Of a DNA stretch of 32,987 nt, positions 1 through 9,281 are shown piece by piece (positions within the stretch are counted from its first letter, which is position 1; every line of letters starts with the position of its first letter). The position numbers and the translations under genes were made by a program. The notes under the pieces were generated by a model that saw only the letters and a program-made list of their open reading frames with translations, did no database searches and had not been told where the DNA came from. This DNA comes from an uncultured Bacteroidales bacterium (GTDB lineage Bacteria; Bacteroidota; Bacteroidia; Bacteroidales; P3). The DNA is taken from the NCBI GenBank assembly GCA_944321735.1, contig CALUMK010000028.1, forward strand, positions 1 through 32,987, given 5' to 3'.

Positions 1-76
1 CTTCGGCTAGGCGAGAAGCATGCTGCATGACACAAGCGGGCAATCTCCCCAAAGTCTAATGACCGATTTGGGTTTA
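1..76 (-). repeat. Family B MITE-like repeat, copy 1 (cut by window edge)
   Basis: These 76 bases match the reverse complement of 14703-14778 at 71 of 76 positions by eye. The inner end carries the family's terminal inverted repeat (positions 53-76, core ATGACCGATTTGGG). The other end would lie outside the window. The copy sits downstream of aspS. No coding sequence is seen inside it. Confidence 0.8.
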
Positions 77-79
77 TGC

Positions 80-120
80 GAAACCCACATCCCGGCTTCT
101 ACTGCCGGAATGTGGGTTTC
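80..120 (-). terminator. Hairpin downstream of aspS, probable terminator
   Basis: Arms 80-96 and 104-120 pair at 16 of 17 positions (core AAACCCACAT / ATGTGGGTTT) around a 7-nt loop. It lies 28 bases past the aspS stop, where a terminator is expected. No T-run follows on either strand, so intrinsic termination is inferred from position and stem strength only. Confidence 0.55.
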
Positions 121-147
121 AAATAAGAGTTCTAACAAAACAGATAT

Positions 148-1896
148 TTACTTCAAATTGACTTTCAGGTTCAACTCGTCCAATTGCGCCTGACTAATCG
201 GCGAAGGCGATTCGCTCATCGTGTCGCGGCCCGCATTGTTCTTGGGGAAGGCAATGTAGTCGCGGATGCTGTCGGCACCGCCGAAGAGGGCGCACAGGCG
301 GTCGAATCCGAAAGCCAGCCCGCCGTGAGGAGGCGCCCCGTATTCAAAGGCGTTCATCAGGAAGCCGAACTGGGCCTGTGCCTCTTCATCGCTGAAGCCC
401 AGAGCCTTGAACATCCTTTTCTGCAAGTTCTTGTCGTGGATACGGATGGAGCCACCGCCCACTTCGACCCCGTTGATAACCATGTCGTAAGCATTGGCGC
501 GAACCTTGCCCGGATCGGTTTCCAGCATGGCATCGTCTTCCGGCTTGGGTGCCGTGAAAGGATGGTGCATCGCAAAGAAACGCCCGGCTTCCTCGTCCCA
601 TTCCAAAAGCGGGAAGTCAACGACCCACAAAAGCTTGTAGTTGAACGGGTCTCGCAAGCCCAAGCGGTTGCCCATTTCCAGACGCAGCACGCCTAAGGCC
701 GTCTTGGTCTTGGCCGCTTTGCCCGCTAGAATCAGAATCAGGTCGCCCGCTTTGGCATCGCAAGCCTGAGCCGCGGCTTTCAGTTCATCGGCGTTGAAGA
801 ACTTGTCCACCGACGACTTGAAGCTGCCGTCCGCGTTGCATTTGATGTAAATCAGACCCGAAGCGCCCACTTGCGGCCGTTTCACGAAATCGGTCAGTTC
901 ATCCAACTGCTTGCGCGTGTATTCGGCTCCTCCCGGCACGCAGATGCCGCCGACCCATTCGCTTTGGTCGAAGATACTGAACTTGCCTTGCGGGAAGACC
1001 TCCTTCAAGGCCGTGAATTCCATGCCGAAACGCAAGTCCGGCTTATCGGAACCGTATTTGTCCATGGCCGTCTGCCAGCTCATCCGTTGCAGAGGCGGCA
1101 CATCGATGCCTTTTTCCACCTTGAACAGGTGACGGATCAGGCCTTCGAACATCTGCAGCACGTCTTCCTGTTCCACGAACGACATCTCGCAGTCCAGCTG
1201 CGTGAATTCCGGCTGGCGGTCGGCCCTGAGGTCTTCATCGCGGAAGCAGCGCACCAGCTGGAAGTAGCGGTCGTAACCGGCTACCATCAGAAGCTGCTTG
1301 TACTGTTGCGGCGATTGCGGCAGCGCGTAGAATTCTCCCGGGTTCATGCGCGAAGGCACCACGAAGTCGCGCGCGCCTTCCGGGGTGGATTTCACCAGGA
1401 AAGGCGTTTCGATTTCCATGAAGCCCTGACCGTCCATGTATTTGCGGATTTCGATGCTCAGACGGTGGCGCAGTTCTAGGTTCTTACGGACGCAGTCGCG
1501 GCGCAAGTCCAAGTAGCGGTACTTCATCCTCAGCTCGTCGCCCCCGTCGCTATGGTCCTCGATCGTGAAAGGAGGGGTCTTGGCCGGGTTCAGGATATTG
1601 ATTTCATTGGCAATGATTTCAATGTCCCCGGTAGGAATCTTGCTGTTCTTGTTGCTTCGTTCGGCCACCTTGCCTTTGATTTGCACCACGAATTCACGGC
1701 CCAAGGTACGGGCTTTGGCGCACAAGTCGGCATTGGTTTCCATATTGAATACGACTTGGGTGATGCCGTAGCGGTCCCGCAAGTCCACGAAAGTCATGCC
1801 TCCCAAGTCGCGGGAACGCTGCACCCAGCCGCAGAGGCAGACTTCTTTTCCGACGTCCGAAATCCGGAGTTCGCCGTTGGTATGTGTCCTGTACAT
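148..1896 (-). CDS. aspS: Aspartyl-tRNA synthetase
   Basis: Cytoplasmic class II enzyme that charges tRNA-Asp with aspartate. The 582-residue protein has the usual bacterial length. An N-terminal OB-fold anticodon-binding domain (about 1-105, with [12 protein letters not shown]) is followed by the class II core. Motif 2 is [16 protein letters not shown], the adenylate pocket includes ALPQSPQ, and motif 3 is GLAFGFDRL near the C-terminus. The bacterial GAD insertion lies between motifs 2 and 3. The ATG at 1896 directly precedes the conserved [10 protein letters not shown] start. It is the last gene of the minus-strand run, 104 bp after gpmA. Whether the enzyme is discriminating or non-discriminating cannot be told from sequence alone. 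Confidence 0.97.
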   Translation of the reverse strand: MYRTHTNGELRISDVGKEVCLCGWVQRSRDLGGMTFVDLRDRYGITQVVFNMETNADLCAKARTLGREFVVQIKGKVAERSNKNSKIPTGDIEIIANEINILNPAKTPPFTIEDHSDGGDELRMKYRYLDLRRDCVRKNLELRHRLSIEIRKYMDGQGFMEIETPFLVKSTPEGARDFVVPSRMNPGEFYALPQSPQQYKQLLMVAGYDRYFQLVRCFRDEDLRADRQPEFTQLDCEMSFVEQEDVLQMFEGLIRHLFKVEKGIDVPPLQRMSWQTAMDKYGSDKPDLRFGMEFTALKEVFPQGKFSIFDQSEWVGGICVPGGAEYTRKQLDELTDFVKRPQVGASGLIYIKCNADGSFKSSVDKFFNADELKAAAQACDAKAGDLILILAGKAAKTKTALGVLRLEMGNRLGLRDPFNYKLLWVVDFPLLEWDEEAGRFFAMHHPFTAPKPEDDAMLETDPGKVRANAYDMVINGVEVGGGSIRIHDKNLQKRMFKALGFSDEEAQAQFGFLMNAFEYGAPPHGGLAFGFDRLCALFGGADSIRDYIAFPKNNAGRDTMSESPSPISQAQLDELNLKVNLK

Positions 1897-2000
1897 TTTC
1901 TTATAGAATTAATGTCCGATACCCGAATGGCATTAAATCAAGCGGATGCAATCCGTTGCGATTCATGCCGTTTCGGGCTCGGCTTATGGGTTCTGTCCGT

Positions 2001-2750
2001 TTATTTCTTGGCCTTGCCTTGGTTGGCTACGGCTTCCATCAAGGCTTTGATCTTTTCGGGGTCGCCTAAGAACTCGTCCTTGATCAGGTTCATATCGTCA
2101 TCGAATTCAAAGAGGTAAGGAACGGCGGTAGGCAGGTTCAAGCCCACGATGTCTTCGTCCGAGATGCCTTTGATGTATTTGATGATGCCACGCAGGGAGT
2201 TCCCGTGGGCGGCAATCAGGATTTCGTTGCAGTTCTTGAGCGAGGGCACGATGGTTTCCTTCCAATAAGGTACGATGCGGGCCACGGTGTCCTTGAGCGA
2301 TTCGGTCAGCGGCAGCAGGTTCTTGTCCACTTTGGCGTAACGAGGATCCAGAAGCGGGCTGCGGCTGTCGTCCGGAGCTAAGGGGTCGGGAGCCACATCG
2401 TAGCTTCTGCGCCAGATTTTTACCTGGGCATCTCCGTATTTTTCAGCGGTTTCCGCCTTGTTGAGACCTTGCAGCATACCGTAATGCTTTTCGTTCAGCC
2501 TCCAGGTTTTTTCCACCGGAATCCACATCTGATCCATTTCTTCCAAGACGGTATTCATGGTCTTGATGGCTCTTTTGAGGTAGGAGGTATAGACCATATC
2601 GAAATGGAATCCTTTTTCTTTGAGCAATTTGCCAGCTTCGCGAGCTTCTTCCACCCCGTGCGGGGTCAGATCCACATCGGTCCAGCCTGTAAAACGGTTT
2701 TCCTTGTTCCAGGCGCTTTCCCCGTGCCTGATGAGAACTACTTTTTTCAT
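2001..2750 (-). CDS. gpmA: 2,3-bisphosphoglycerate-dependent phosphoglycerate mutase
   Basis: Glycolytic and gluconeogenic enzyme interconverting 3- and 2-phosphoglycerate through a phosphohistidine. The signature [10 protein letters not shown] lies at residues 6-15, with His9 as the expected phosphorylated residue, followed by [11 protein letters not shown]. The second catalytic histidine is in AAHGNSLRG. The 249-residue length is typical of the dPGM family and excludes the unrelated cofactor-independent enzyme. The ATG at 2750 starts exactly at [10 protein letters not shown], so the start is firm. The 181-bp gap to pyrF shows no clear promoter. Confidence 0.96.
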   Translation of the reverse strand: MKKVVLIRHGESAWNKENRFTGWTDVDLTPHGVEEAREAGKLLKEKGFHFDMVYTSYLKRAIKTMNTVLEEMDQMWIPVEKTWRLNEKHYGMLQGLNKAETAEKYGDAQVKIWRRSYDVAPDPLAPDDSRSPLLDPRYAKVDKNLLPLTESLKDTVARIVPYWKETIVPSLKNCNEILIAAHGNSLRGIIKYIKGISDEDIVGLNLPTAVPYLFEFDDDMNLIKDEFLGDPEKIKALMEAVANQGKAKK

Positions 2751-2931
2751 GGTATGAATAGTGTTTTTTGTTTATTAATTGGTTGTATGCGTGTTTATTC
2801 ATTGGGCGATGCCGACTTGGGCAATGCCGATGGAAGAAAGCCTCGTTCCTTGAAGTCCGGGAGGAAAGTCGGAAACCTTACGTGCTTTTGGCGTTTCTGT
2901 TCCTGACTCCTCTGGACCGGGATCGATTTAT

Positions 2932-3750
2932 CTACAAGTAGTAGGCCGCCATCTGCTGCTGCATCCGCTGGGCTTCCGCTGCGGCGGCTTCGGCGAAGTC
3001 CTCGCCCTTGGAAGCATAGATGATGCTGCGCGAGGCATTGATCAGCAGGCCGGCTTCGCCTTCCACAAAACCGTTCTTGCAGACGTCTTCCAGACTGCCG
3101 CCCTGCGCGCCTACGCCGGGCACCAAGAGAAAATGCTTGGGCACGATGCGGCGTACTTCCTTCAACATCTCCGCTTTGGTGGCTCCCACCACGTACATCA
3201 TGTTTTCTTCGTTCCCCCATTGCCTGGAGACTTCCAAAACCCGCTGGTAGAGCAGGGGGGAGGCGTTTTCCCAAGTCTGGAAGTCGGCCGAACCCGGATT
3301 GGAGGTCAAGGCTAACAGGACAACCCATTTGCCGGGAATGCCCAAGAAAGGCGATACCGAATCCGAACCCATGTAAGGTGCTACCGTAATGGCATCGAAG
3401 TCGAAGTCTCCCTGCGGCGAGAGGAAGGCTTCCGCATAGCGGGCCGAGGTGTTCCCGATATCGCCTCGTTTGGCATCGGCTATTGTGAACACGTTCTTAT
3501 CGTGCAGGTATTGGATGGTTTTCTGCAAGGAAACCATGCCTTTGATGCCGTAGGCTTCGTAGAAGGCCGAGTTGGGCTTGTAGGCCACGGCATAGGGCAG
3601 GGTGGCGTCGATGATCCGGCGGTTGAACGCGAAGATTGGGTCTTCTTCGTGCTTGACGCATTCGGGCATCTTGGTCATGTCCGGGTCGAGCCCCACGCAA
3701 AGGAAGCTCTTTTTCCGCTGTATCTGGTTTACAAGTTCTTGTCTAGTCAT
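2932..3750 (-). CDS. pyrF: Orotidine 5'-phosphate decarboxylase
   Basis: Last step of de novo UMP synthesis, decarboxylating OMP to UMP in the cytoplasm. The 272-residue length and the motifs FLCVGLDPDMTKMP and FTIADAKRGDIGNTSARYAE (catalytic Lys/Asp region) identify the longer 'type 2' PyrF common in Bacteroidetes and mycobacteria rather than the roughly 230-residue E. coli type. VPGVGAQGG near residue 213 is the phosphate-binding loop. The ATG at 3750 opens MTRQELVNQI. It follows prfA on the same strand, an adjacency I recall from other Bacteroidetes, but here a 278-bp palindromic repeat separates the two. Confidence 0.96.
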   Translation of the reverse strand: MTRQELVNQIQRKKSFLCVGLDPDMTKMPECVKHEEDPIFAFNRRIIDATLPYAVAYKPNSAFYEAYGIKGMVSLQKTIQYLHDKNVFTIADAKRGDIGNTSARYAEAFLSPQGDFDFDAITVAPYMGSDSVSPFLGIPGKWVVLLALTSNPGSADFQTWENASPLLYQRVLEVSRQWGNEENMMYVVGATKAEMLKEVRRIVPKHFLLVPGVGAQGGSLEDVCKNGFVEGEAGLLINASRSIIYASKGEDFAEAAAAEAQRMQQQMAAYYL

Positions 3751-3805
3751 CTTGTTGTTTTTCTGCGATATTTGTTGAAAGCGAGAATTTCATGCACTAT
3801 TCAAA

Positions 3806-4083
3806 GGTGTGTCAGAACGGGTAAGATGCAAGGCCGCCCAGGGCGAGGACGACAGGAGCGTACTTTTGTTGCTGCTCCGCAGCGAGGGCAGGCTGCGCCT
3901 CAGCAGAGCCAAAGCAAGGTTGGCTACGCCGAAGCTCCTCCGTCTCGGCCATGTCCAAGCATGGGATTGCTTGACATGGTCGAGACTTACCCGGAGCTTT
4001 GCCTCTGCGTTCGGCTTGCACTGCCGTTCATGACCGAGCTGGACGAACTGCGTAACGAAGCAGATTAGCCGTTATCACACGCC
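3806..4083. repeat. Family A palindromic repeat, copy 1, with nested insertion
   Basis: This fills most of the 342-bp gap between pyrF and prfA. The ends 3806-3824 and 4065-4083 form a 19-nt imperfect inverted repeat (GGTGTGTC... / ...TCACACGCC). The flanks match the copy at 24753-24875: GTAAGATGCAAGG, AGGAGCGTACTT, then TGAC and TAACGAAGCAGATT. The middle is interrupted by about 164 bp (roughly 3866-4029) holding another hairpin, 3942-3986, GTCTCGGCCATGTCC pairing with GACATGGTCGAGAC. It lies just past the prfA stop and may act as its terminator or 3'UTR. Apparent ORFs across it are artefacts. Confidence 0.75.
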
Positions 4084-4092
4084 GCCGTGTCA

Positions 4093-5172
4093 TTATCCTA
4101 CGGACTCCTTCATCTTCTCCGCATTCTCCGCCAACTGCAAGGCATCGATCATCTCCTGGATTTCCCCGTCCATGAACGTGCCCAAGGCGTGGGTCGTGTA
4201 GTTGATGCGGTGGTCGGTGACGCGGCTCTGCGGATAGTTGTAGGTCCGGATTTTGGCCGAACGGTCTCCGGTGGACACCATCGTCTTCCGTTTGGAGGAA
4301 ATCTCGTCCAGATATTTCTGGTATTCGATTTCGTAGATACGGGTACGCAGCACGCGCAAAGCCTTTTCGTAGTTCTTGATCTGGGATTTCTCGTCCTGGA
4401 TGGCAACTACGATGCCGGTGGGGATATGCGTCAGTCGCACCGCCGAATAGGTGGTGTTCACCGACTGGCCACCGGGACCGGAGGAGCAGTAGGTATCTTT
4501 GCGGATATCGCTGGCTTTCAGTTCCACATCGAACTCGTCGGCTTCGGGCAGGACCACCACCGAGGCGGCCGAAGTATGGACCCGCCCCATCGTTTCCGTG
4601 GCCGGGACCCGCTGCACGCGGTGCACGCCCGATTCGTATTTGAGTATGCCGTACACCCCGTCGCCCGAAACGTTGAAGATGATTTCCTTGTAACCACCGG
4701 CCGTTCCTTCGGTATAGTCCACGGTCTCCACTTTCCAGCCTTTGCTGTCGCAGTAACGGGTGTACATCCGGTAGAGGTCGCCCGCAAAAATCGCGGCTTC
4801 GTCCCCGCCGGTCCCGGCCCGGATTTCCACAATCGCGTTCTTGGAGTCCTGCGGGTCGGCCGGAATCAGCAGCACGCGGATTTTTTCTTCCAGTTCGTCT
4901 TTTTGCTTGGTATAGGAAGACAGCTCTTCCTTGGCCATGTCCCGGAACTCCTCGTCCTTCTCGGTGTTGAGGACTTCCTTGGCCGAAGCGATGTTGGAAA
5001 GCAGGTTCCTGTAGTCCTTGTAGGCAGCCATGACCGGCTGCAGATCCTTGTAATCCTTGCTCAGCTTGATGTATCGTTTCATGTCCTGCATGACATCAGG
5101 CTGGTTCATCTCTTCCTCGATTTCCTTGTACCTGACGCTCAGCGCGTCAAGTTTCTCTAGCATATTATCCAT
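4093..5172 (-). CDS. prfA: Peptide chain release factor 1
   Basis: Ribosomal release factor reading UAA and UAG. The tripeptide PAT in RVPATETMGRVHTSA is the RF1-specific stop-codon reader (RF2 has SPF). GPGGQSVNTTYSAVRLTH carries the universal GGQ that triggers peptidyl-tRNA hydrolysis. The ATG at 5172 gives MDNMLEKLDAL and 359 residues, matching the family. The frame stays open to 5262, but that extension is unlike RF1 and starts upstream of the predicted transcription start, so it is rejected. An alternative ATG lies 9 nt further in. Its transcript would run into the palindromic repeat before pyrF. Confidence 0.96.
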   Translation of the reverse strand: MDNMLEKLDALSVRYKEIEEEMNQPDVMQDMKRYIKLSKDYKDLQPVMAAYKDYRNLLSNIASAKEVLNTEKDEEFRDMAKEELSSYTKQKDELEEKIRVLLIPADPQDSKNAIVEIRAGTGGDEAAIFAGDLYRMYTRYCDSKGWKVETVDYTEGTAGGYKEIIFNVSGDGVYGILKYESGVHRVQRVPATETMGRVHTSAASVVVLPEADEFDVELKASDIRKDTYCSSGPGGQSVNTTYSAVRLTHIPTGIVVAIQDEKSQIKNYEKALRVLRTRIYEIEYQKYLDEISSKRKTMVSTGDRSAKIRTYNYPQSRVTDHRINYTTHALGTFMDGEIQEMIDALQLAENAEKMKESVG

Positions 5173-5251
5173 GGGTTCTTTTAACTTTCTCTTTACGGCA
5201 AGGCCGCCGCTTTGGGCGATGCCGAGGTGCAATGCACATTGTCTAAACTGA

Positions 5252-5259
5252 CAAAAGTA
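5252..5259 (-). promoter_or_regulatory. Putative prfA promoter (-7 box)
   Basis: Read on the minus strand, 5259-5252 is TACTTTTG, an exact match to the Bacteroidetes TAnnTTTG box. A TTG lies at 5285-5283, a rather long 23-nt spacer. Transcription would begin near 5246, leaving a leader of about 70 nt before the ATG at 5172. Confidence 0.55.
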
Positions 5260-5409
5260 CATAGAATCTCCCTAAAAAGCTACAACTATGGATAGCAGGC
5301 TATGGATGAGGTGTTTGTATCAATCTTGGATGTGGAACGCTTCAGCCTGTCTTTGGAAAATGATAGGGCGCTTTTTGATTTGGATGTGGTTTCGTGTCCG
5401 GAACTGTTC

Positions 5410-5775
5410 TCAGACTGCGAACGATTTGGCCCGTTTCAAGGTATAATGCGCCCCGTTGTCCAGAAGGAAGTCCAGAATCTCCTGAAATGTCTTTTCCATA
5501 TCGGAAATGCCGGGAAGAGTTTTGGGTTCCTTGGGAAAGTTCTGTTGCAAGAGGTCGGGCAAGTCCAATACCGATTTCTCCATGCGTCCGGCCATTTCCC
5601 GGGCTTCGTCCATTTCTATTGTGGCTCGGATCAGGTAGTCCCGCTTAGGGTTTTCGTAATCGTTGAACTCGAATTCCACCACAAAGTCCTTGTTGTCATC
5701 GAATCCGGCCACTACCGAAGCCCCGATCGGCATGTCATCGTCCGAACCGGCAATGAATTTTTCCATCAATAGCAT
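5410..5775 (-). CDS. Small protein of unknown function
   Basis: A 121-residue, acidic, probably cytoplasmic protein with no signal peptide, membrane segment or motif that I recognise. The N-terminal half reads as beta strands (GASVVAGFDDNKDFVVEFEF), the C-terminal half as amphipathic helices. It lies 61 bp after the TonB receptor on the same strand and may be the last gene of that transcript. The ATG at 5775 (MLLMEKF) and the one at 5766 (MEKF) are both possible starts. It is accepted as a gene because it fills the gap on the coding strand of the run and its composition is protein-like. No function is proposed. Confidence 0.7.
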   Translation of the reverse strand: MLLMEKFIAGSDDDMPIGASVVAGFDDNKDFVVEFEFNDYENPKRDYLIRATIEMDEAREMAGRMEKSVLDLPDLLQQNFPKEPKTLPGISDMEKTFQEILDFLLDNGAHYTLKRAKSFAV

Positions 5776-5836
5776 AGAGAAATAATTTTGGTCGTGTTTT
5801 TTGAATCAATGCAACTTATCTGAATTTGGCAGATGT

Positions 5837-8395
5837 TCAGAACGTGATATCCAGTTTCAAGTTCACCTGCAACGGGGTCAGGGTGTTAGGCACCGCGTAG
5901 CTGGTACCGTCCACGGTGGGAATCCACATATAAGAAATGGTGTTCCGCATCTGGAACATATTGTAGAGTTCCAGAGTCAACCAAGCCTCTTTCAGGTAAT
6001 TGAGCGGATTTTTCCGGTTCTTGAACTTGCGCTCTTCGCCTTTGAGCCGGAAGGCTAACCCCAAATCGACACGTTTGTAATCGGGCAGTTTTGTTTTTCT
6101 TCCCACGAGCTGTTCGGGGTGTTCAAGGCGTTCCGAGTCGCCGGATGGCAAGCCTGTTGCGTAAACGGCGTTCAGATAGACCTTGAAGGCTTTTTGCAGG
6201 TTCTTGTCCTTGAACAGGAAATCCAGGTAGTCCTGGACATACAGGTTCAGCGAGAACAATTGGTTGGTGGGACGCGGGATCCAGCCTGTCTGCCTCGCCA
6301 CCCCGTCGGCATCGTAATACGTGATATTCTCGCGGGTGTTCATGAAAGAGAGGCTGACCCAGGAATTCACGCCCGGCACGAATTCCCCATCGAAGCGCAG
6401 GTCAACGCCAGCCGCATATCCCTTTCCATTGTTGTTGGCCATGTAGCGGATACGCACATTGTCGATTTCGTAGGGGTTGAGGTCGTACAGGTATTTATAA
6501 TAGGCTTCGGCCGTCAGCTTGAACGGACGATCCCAGATTCGGAAGTAGATGTCCGAGCCGAAGACGGCATGGATGGCTTTTTGCGCTTTCACATCCGTAT
6601 GCAACTTGCCGTAGATATCGCGAAGTTCCTTGTAGAAAGGGGGTTGCGCGTAATGGCCGAGCGCGATTCGGAAATGCACTTCCCGTTCCCATTGCGGGTT
6701 GATATTGAAGTTGATACGAGGACTATAAGTGAACTCCTTGTTCAAAGTCCAGTAAGAAAAGCGGATACCGGCATCCAACACGTACATGCCACCGCTGTTG
6801 AAATCGAAATGCGCCTGCGCGAACACATTGAAACGGTGCGAACGGGTATGATGCTGCGCCTTATATACTTCTTGCAGCGAGGGAGGTGTCAACGCTGGGT
6901 CGGGCGTGCCCGGTTCGGGATGTTCTATGGGCAGGTTGTATCCTGCCGAATCTTCCATGTGCCATTCGTTGAGATGGTCGATGATATCCTCGTACTGGTA
7001 TTTGAATCCCCATTGCACAAAAGCGGGTCGGGTCTGTACCGAACCTTGGTAGTCGAGCGAGGTCACAAGCCCGTTCAAGTAGTTCCGTGCATGATCCATG
7101 TAATGGCCGGTTCCCAGGGTTTCCCCTTCCATAGCTCCGCCTTGGCCGTCATCCGAGATTTCACTGAGGCGATAAAAACCTTCGATGTCGAAATTTTCGC
7201 TTTCCACGGTGTTGAAAAAGCTGTAAGTCACTCGATGCCGGGTCTTGGAATCCTGCTGGTGCGTCCAGCTCAATGCCCCGAAATAGGTTGTGAAACGATC
7301 CAGCTCGAAACCATCAAAGTCCACCCAGAACGCTTTGGTATCGCCCATGCTTCCGAAACGGGTCTCTTGGCTCTGCGGGGTGAACTTGTATCGGTTGTGC
7401 GCTATGTTGCCCAAGAGCTCCACTTTGTTCTTGCTGTCGATCTGGTAAGCGAGCAAGGCTTGAAAATCGGTAAACGAGGGTTTGTATTGCCCGCTTTTGT
7501 CCAAGCCTTTGAGTACCCATTGGGAATTACGTTGGCGAAGCCCTACCAGGTAAGTGAATTTCTGGTTTTTAGAAGCGCCTTCCAAGTGAAGGTGCCCGCC
7601 CATGAAGTTGATGCCGAACGATCCGGCGAAACGGGTCGGTGTCTTGTACTGGATATCCAGTACCGAAGACATCTTGTCCCCGTATTTGGCATCGAAGCCC
7701 CCGCTGGAGAAGCTCAGATTCTGAACCAAGTCGGGATTGATGAAGCTCAAGCCTTCCTGTTCCCCGGAGCGGGTCAGGAAAGGCCGGTAGACCTCGATTC
7801 CGTTCACATAGACAAGATTCTCATCGAAGTTCCCGCCTCTGACCGAGTACTGGGAACTGAGTTCGTTGTTGCTGTGCACGCCTGGCAAGGCGGTCAGCAG
7901 ACCCTCCACGCCACCGGTGATGCTGGGCAGGTTCTGGGCTTCCAATGGCGATATGGATACATATCCCGGTCCGCGTTCGCGGCTGCCTTCGATTTTGACT
8001 TCCTCCATTTGCACGGCGGCTTCCTGCATCTCGATGTCGATGCTGCGGTTTTCGCCGGGCGACAGCCAGATTTCTTGCTGGATGGAATGGTAGGAGGTAT
8101 GGCTGAAGGAGAGTTTGAGCAAGGTGTTGGCTGGTACTTGCAGGCGGTAATGCCCCTTTTCATCAGTCGCTGTGCCGATTGGTTTGGGCATGTTTATGAC
8201 TCCGACGGCTACCACGGGTATGCCTTGGCCGTTGGCATCGGACACATAGCCTTGGATCCAAGCTTTTTCATTCGAGTGCGACGTCTTTTCCTGCGAGAAA
8301 GCTTGGAATGGCAGAAGTGCGATTGTCAAGAAAATCACCAGCAAGGCATTACCTCTATGCAAGATGTTGGAAATCTTTTCTCCAAGCTTATTCAT
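5837..8395 (-). CDS. TonB-dependent outer-membrane receptor with carboxypeptidase-regulatory domain
   Basis: Predicted outer-membrane beta-barrel importing an unknown ligand with TonB energy. From the chosen ATG at 8395 (852 aa) there is a signal peptide ending near AFSQEKT, then a CarboxypepD_reg-like beta-sandwich (about 46-125, IQGYVSDANGQGIP). A plug domain (about 140-250, with SVRGGNFDENLVYVNGIEVY) precedes the barrel, which ends in Phe as barrel proteins usually do. The frame stays open to 8419, but ATG 8395 gives a normal signal peptide and overlaps the upstream stop as ATGAATAA, indicating translational coupling. No SusD-like lipoprotein follows, so this is not a Sus-type polysaccharide pair. 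Substrate unknown. Confidence 0.9.
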   Translation of the reverse strand: MNKLGEKISNILHRGNALLVIFLTIALLPFQAFSQEKTSHSNEKAWIQGYVSDANGQGIPVVAVGVINMPKPIGTATDEKGHYRLQVPANTLLKLSFSHTSYHSIQQEIWLSPGENRSIDIEMQEAAVQMEEVKIEGSRERGPGYVSISPLEAQNLPSITGGVEGLLTALPGVHSNNELSSQYSVRGGNFDENLVYVNGIEVYRPFLTRSGEQEGLSFINPDLVQNLSFSSGGFDAKYGDKMSSVLDIQYKTPTRFAGSFGINFMGGHLHLEGASKNQKFTYLVGLRQRNSQWVLKGLDKSGQYKPSFTDFQALLAYQIDSKNKVELLGNIAHNRYKFTPQSQETRFGSMGDTKAFWVDFDGFELDRFTTYFGALSWTHQQDSKTRHRVTYSFFNTVESENFDIEGFYRLSEISDDGQGGAMEGETLGTGHYMDHARNYLNGLVTSLDYQGSVQTRPAFVQWGFKYQYEDIIDHLNEWHMEDSAGYNLPIEHPEPGTPDPALTPPSLQEVYKAQHHTRSHRFNVFAQAHFDFNSGGMYVLDAGIRFSYWTLNKEFTYSPRINFNINPQWEREVHFRIALGHYAQPPFYKELRDIYGKLHTDVKAQKAIHAVFGSDIYFRIWDRPFKLTAEAYYKYLYDLNPYEIDNVRIRYMANNNGKGYAAGVDLRFDGEFVPGVNSWVSLSFMNTRENITYYDADGVARQTGWIPRPTNQLFSLNLYVQDYLDFLFKDKNLQKAFKVYLNAVYATGLPSGDSERLEHPEQLVGRKTKLPDYKRVDLGLAFRLKGEERKFKNRKNPLNYLKEAWLTLELYNMFQMRNTISYMWIPTVDGTSYAVPNTLTPLQVNLKLDITF

Positions 8396-9155
8396 CGTAG
8401 GGGTAATCTTCGCTGTCACTGTAAGAGGAACTGTTTTCGTATTGGCGGTAGCCTTCGCTCTGCTGATCCATTATTTTGTCAGCTTCTTTGCGTCTCCGCC
8501 ATTGCTTGATGAATTGCGCCCAAGCGAAAGGGTTCAGCAGATTGTTGGGTACCATTTGGTTCTGGTAATAAAGCTGGGAAGTTTGCTGCTGCATCAGGCT
8601 GCGGTAGTTCATATTGGCATCCATTTTCCCTTCCTGGGCTTGTTCTCTGACCAAGGCCAAGTTGAAGTTTCGTCGGATAATATCCGCCTCGGTTTCTGGA
8701 AGTTCAAGGTTTACAAAGGCTTCCCTGAATTTTTCTTTGGTGGGCCAAGGGTAGATGACGGTTTCCATCAGCATGATCGTGTCTTGTTCCAAAGGCATGA
8801 CAATCGAATAGGCATCATGCCGTATGGTATCGGGAATGATTAGCCTCCGCGGGCTGAAGCCGACCGTCGAAAATTCCACGGTGTCGCCTACTACGGCAAC
8901 GAAAGAAAAGAATCCCGAAGCATCGGCTACGGTACCTCGATTATGGTTCAGAATCATGACAGTTGAAAAAGGGAGCGGTTTGCTGTCGGCTCCGTTGACT
9001 ACGACCCCGGAGAATTGGATTACTTTGGATTGGGATGAATATAGGCGTCCTTGTCCCCGAAGAACAGACGGCAGGATGCATGCAAAAGTGCAAAGCAAAA
9101 GCAATAGCCATCTTTTCGAATCGGGAGAAGCTGTCTTGCTGCTGTGCGCTTTCAT
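8388..9155 (-). CDS. Exported protein with carboxypeptidase-regulatory-like domain
   Basis: A 255-residue protein starting at ATG 9155 (MKAHSSKTASPDSKRW), followed by a hydrophobic segment (LLLLLCTFACILPSVL), which is a signal peptide with a long n-region. Residues about 50-130 form a CarboxypepD_reg-like domain (FSGVVVNGADSKPLPFSTVM, then GFFSFVAVVGDTVEFSTVGF). The tail is polar and rich in Gln, Ser and Tyr. Its stop overlaps the start of the TonB receptor by 8 nt, so the two are probably made together and may work together at the outer membrane. The frame extends to 9272 without a signal-like N-terminus, so that start is not used. Confidence 0.82.
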   Translation of the reverse strand: MKAHSSKTASPDSKRWLLLLLCTFACILPSVLRGQGRLYSSQSKVIQFSGVVVNGADSKPLPFSTVMILNHNRGTVADASGFFSFVAVVGDTVEFSTVGFSPRRLIIPDTIRHDAYSIVMPLEQDTIMLMETVIYPWPTKEKFREAFVNLELPETEADIIRRNFNLALVREQAQEGKMDANMNYRSLMQQQTSQLYYQNQMVPNNLLNPFAWAQFIKQWRRRKEADKIMDQQSEGYRQYENSSSYSDSEDYPYDE

Positions 9156-9281
9156 GGTTTGGGATGTTGATTGTTTATGATATATTGGAGGCATAAGTGT
9201 TTTTTGTGTCGGTTCCATGGTCTGGCTCCATGTCTTTCCGATGTCTTTCGAGGCGGTTCCGGCCATTTCCATTCTGCGAAG

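Noticed and set aside
3502-4068. 188-codon frame running from pyrF antisense into the palindromic repeat
   Set aside because: Half is antisense to pyrF and half is repeat DNA; no start signal or protein-like features.
5173-5262. N-terminal extension of prfA
   Set aside because: The extra 30 residues do not resemble RF1 and the predicted promoter box lies inside this stretch.
6119-8509. 796-codon open frame antisense to the TonB receptor
   Set aside because: It mirrors the receptor gene's coding strand, has no recognisable domain, and the opposite frame encodes a complete receptor. Long antisense frames here follow from the codon bias of the sense genes (few codons whose complement is a stop).
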